NCBI GenBank assembly: GCA_026002715.1
Contig: BOCC01000138.1
Location: 1-5,226 of the forward strand
Direction of reading: 5' to 3'
Origin: Synergistales bacterium
GTDB taxonomy: Bacteria; Synergistota; Synergistia; Synergistales; Aminobacteriaceae
Length of the DNA stretch: 5,226 bases
Every line of letters starts with the position of its first letter. The stretch's first letter is position 1. The notes beneath the pieces are model-generated. The model ran no database searches. It had not been told where the DNA came from and saw nothing but the letters and a program-made list of their open reading frames with translations. Positions 4,773-5,226 of the stretch are shown here, one piece after another. The translations under genes and the position numbers were made by a program.

Positions 4773-5226
4773 TAGTATGCGCGTCTTGTCTTCAGCGAGT
4801 TCAAGACCGAACTTCTTCAGTCTGTCTTTGAGTAACTTGCATAACAGTTCTCGCTTCGTTTTCAAATTGAAACATCAATATGAAATCATCGGCGTAACGC
4901 ACATAGTGTACTTCACCCTTCAGTTTCGCTTTCAGAACTTTCTCTGCCCATAAATCTAATGTGTAGTGAAGGTATACATTGGCAAGTACCGGCGAAATCA
5001 GACCACCTTGCGGTGTTCCTAATTCGCTTTCTTTTCTTTCTGTCCCCTCGCGTCACGCCGGCTATCAAGAATCTCTTGATATATCGCAGAAAGTTCTTGT
5101 CGGCTATGTCATGCTCAAGAAACTTCATAAGCCAATCATGGTTTACGTTGTCAAAGAACCCTTTAATATCCGCTTCTAATACATAACCTACTTTGTGAGT
5201 CATGATGGTCTGGTCTATGACTTTTA

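Larger units (their letters stand above)
4360..5226 (-). pseudogene. Group II intron reverse transcriptase/maturase remnant (frameshifted, MITE-interrupted, 5' end outside window)
   Basis: Reading the minus strand in three frames recovers a continuous maturase: VLEADIKGFFDNVNHDWL in the first part, GTPQGGLISPVLANVYLHY next (about 4970-5022), the catalytic YADDF at 4896-4882, then LKKFGLELAEDKTRI, and after the insertion PFGRFKGTKEDFDFLGFTFF. The maturase (X/GIIM) region includes LLGHYNYYGVSGNFK and ends near RMLNRL at about 4360. No HNH endonuclease domain is seen. Damage: one extra A at 5032-5035, one extra A at 4859-4862, and a 99-bp MITE at 4674-4772. The usual C-terminal end after LNRR is missing, and no ribozyme domain V or VI follows, so the intron is truncated at its 3' end. 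The remnant lies directly against, and in frame with, the ferredoxin. Confidence 0.93.

Overview
The window looks like an accessory, partly decayed stretch of a bacterial chromosome with roughly balanced base composition. Almost every intact gene is on the minus strand and has a strong AAGGAGG-type ribosome binding site. The gene set (glyoxylate/aldolase enzymes, a two-cluster ferredoxin, a group II intron maturase relic) suggests an anaerobic, amino-acid-degrading bacterium such as a Synergistota or Bacillota member. That placement is a guess from style, not from a marker gene.

Reading in minus-strand order from the right edge: (1) 5226-4360 is a wrecked group II intron reverse transcriptase/maturase. 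It has two +1-A frameshifts and a 99-bp insertion with 13-bp terminal inverted repeats and a TA duplication, i.e. an IS630/Tc1-mariner-type MITE. (2) The maturase frame runs without a stop into a short eight-cysteine ferredoxin (4293-4138), whose stop codon overlaps the ribosome binding site of (3) a 3-hydroxyacyl-CoA dehydrogenase-family enzyme (4122-3178). (4) After an 83-base AT-rich gap comes a DapA-superfamily aldolase (3094-2195) whose motifs match 4-hydroxy-2-oxoglutarate aldolase rather than dihydrodipicolinate synthase. (5) Thirty bases on is an AGXT-like class V aminotransferase (2164-1007), followed by a very clean intrinsic terminator (990-946).

Beyond the terminator, a separate minus-strand gene (675-268) encodes an FlK-like hotdog thioesterase with the Thr/Glu/His triad in place. 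The first ~270 bases carry, on the plus strand, the last 29 codons of an unidentified gene and a short, probably broken ORF next to a 12-bp tandem repeat.

The main metabolic inference is that the aldolase and the aminotransferase form a glyoxylate module. The aldolase would split 4-hydroxy-2-oxoglutarate into pyruvate and glyoxylate, and the aminotransferase would turn glyoxylate into glycine. Vertebrates handle hydroxyproline carbon with the same pair (HOGA1 and AGXT). The ferredoxin and dehydrogenase upstream may supply redox steps of the same catabolic route, but their substrates cannot be read from sequence. The most striking structural finding is the MITE: removing it with one TA copy restores the maturase reading frame exactly.
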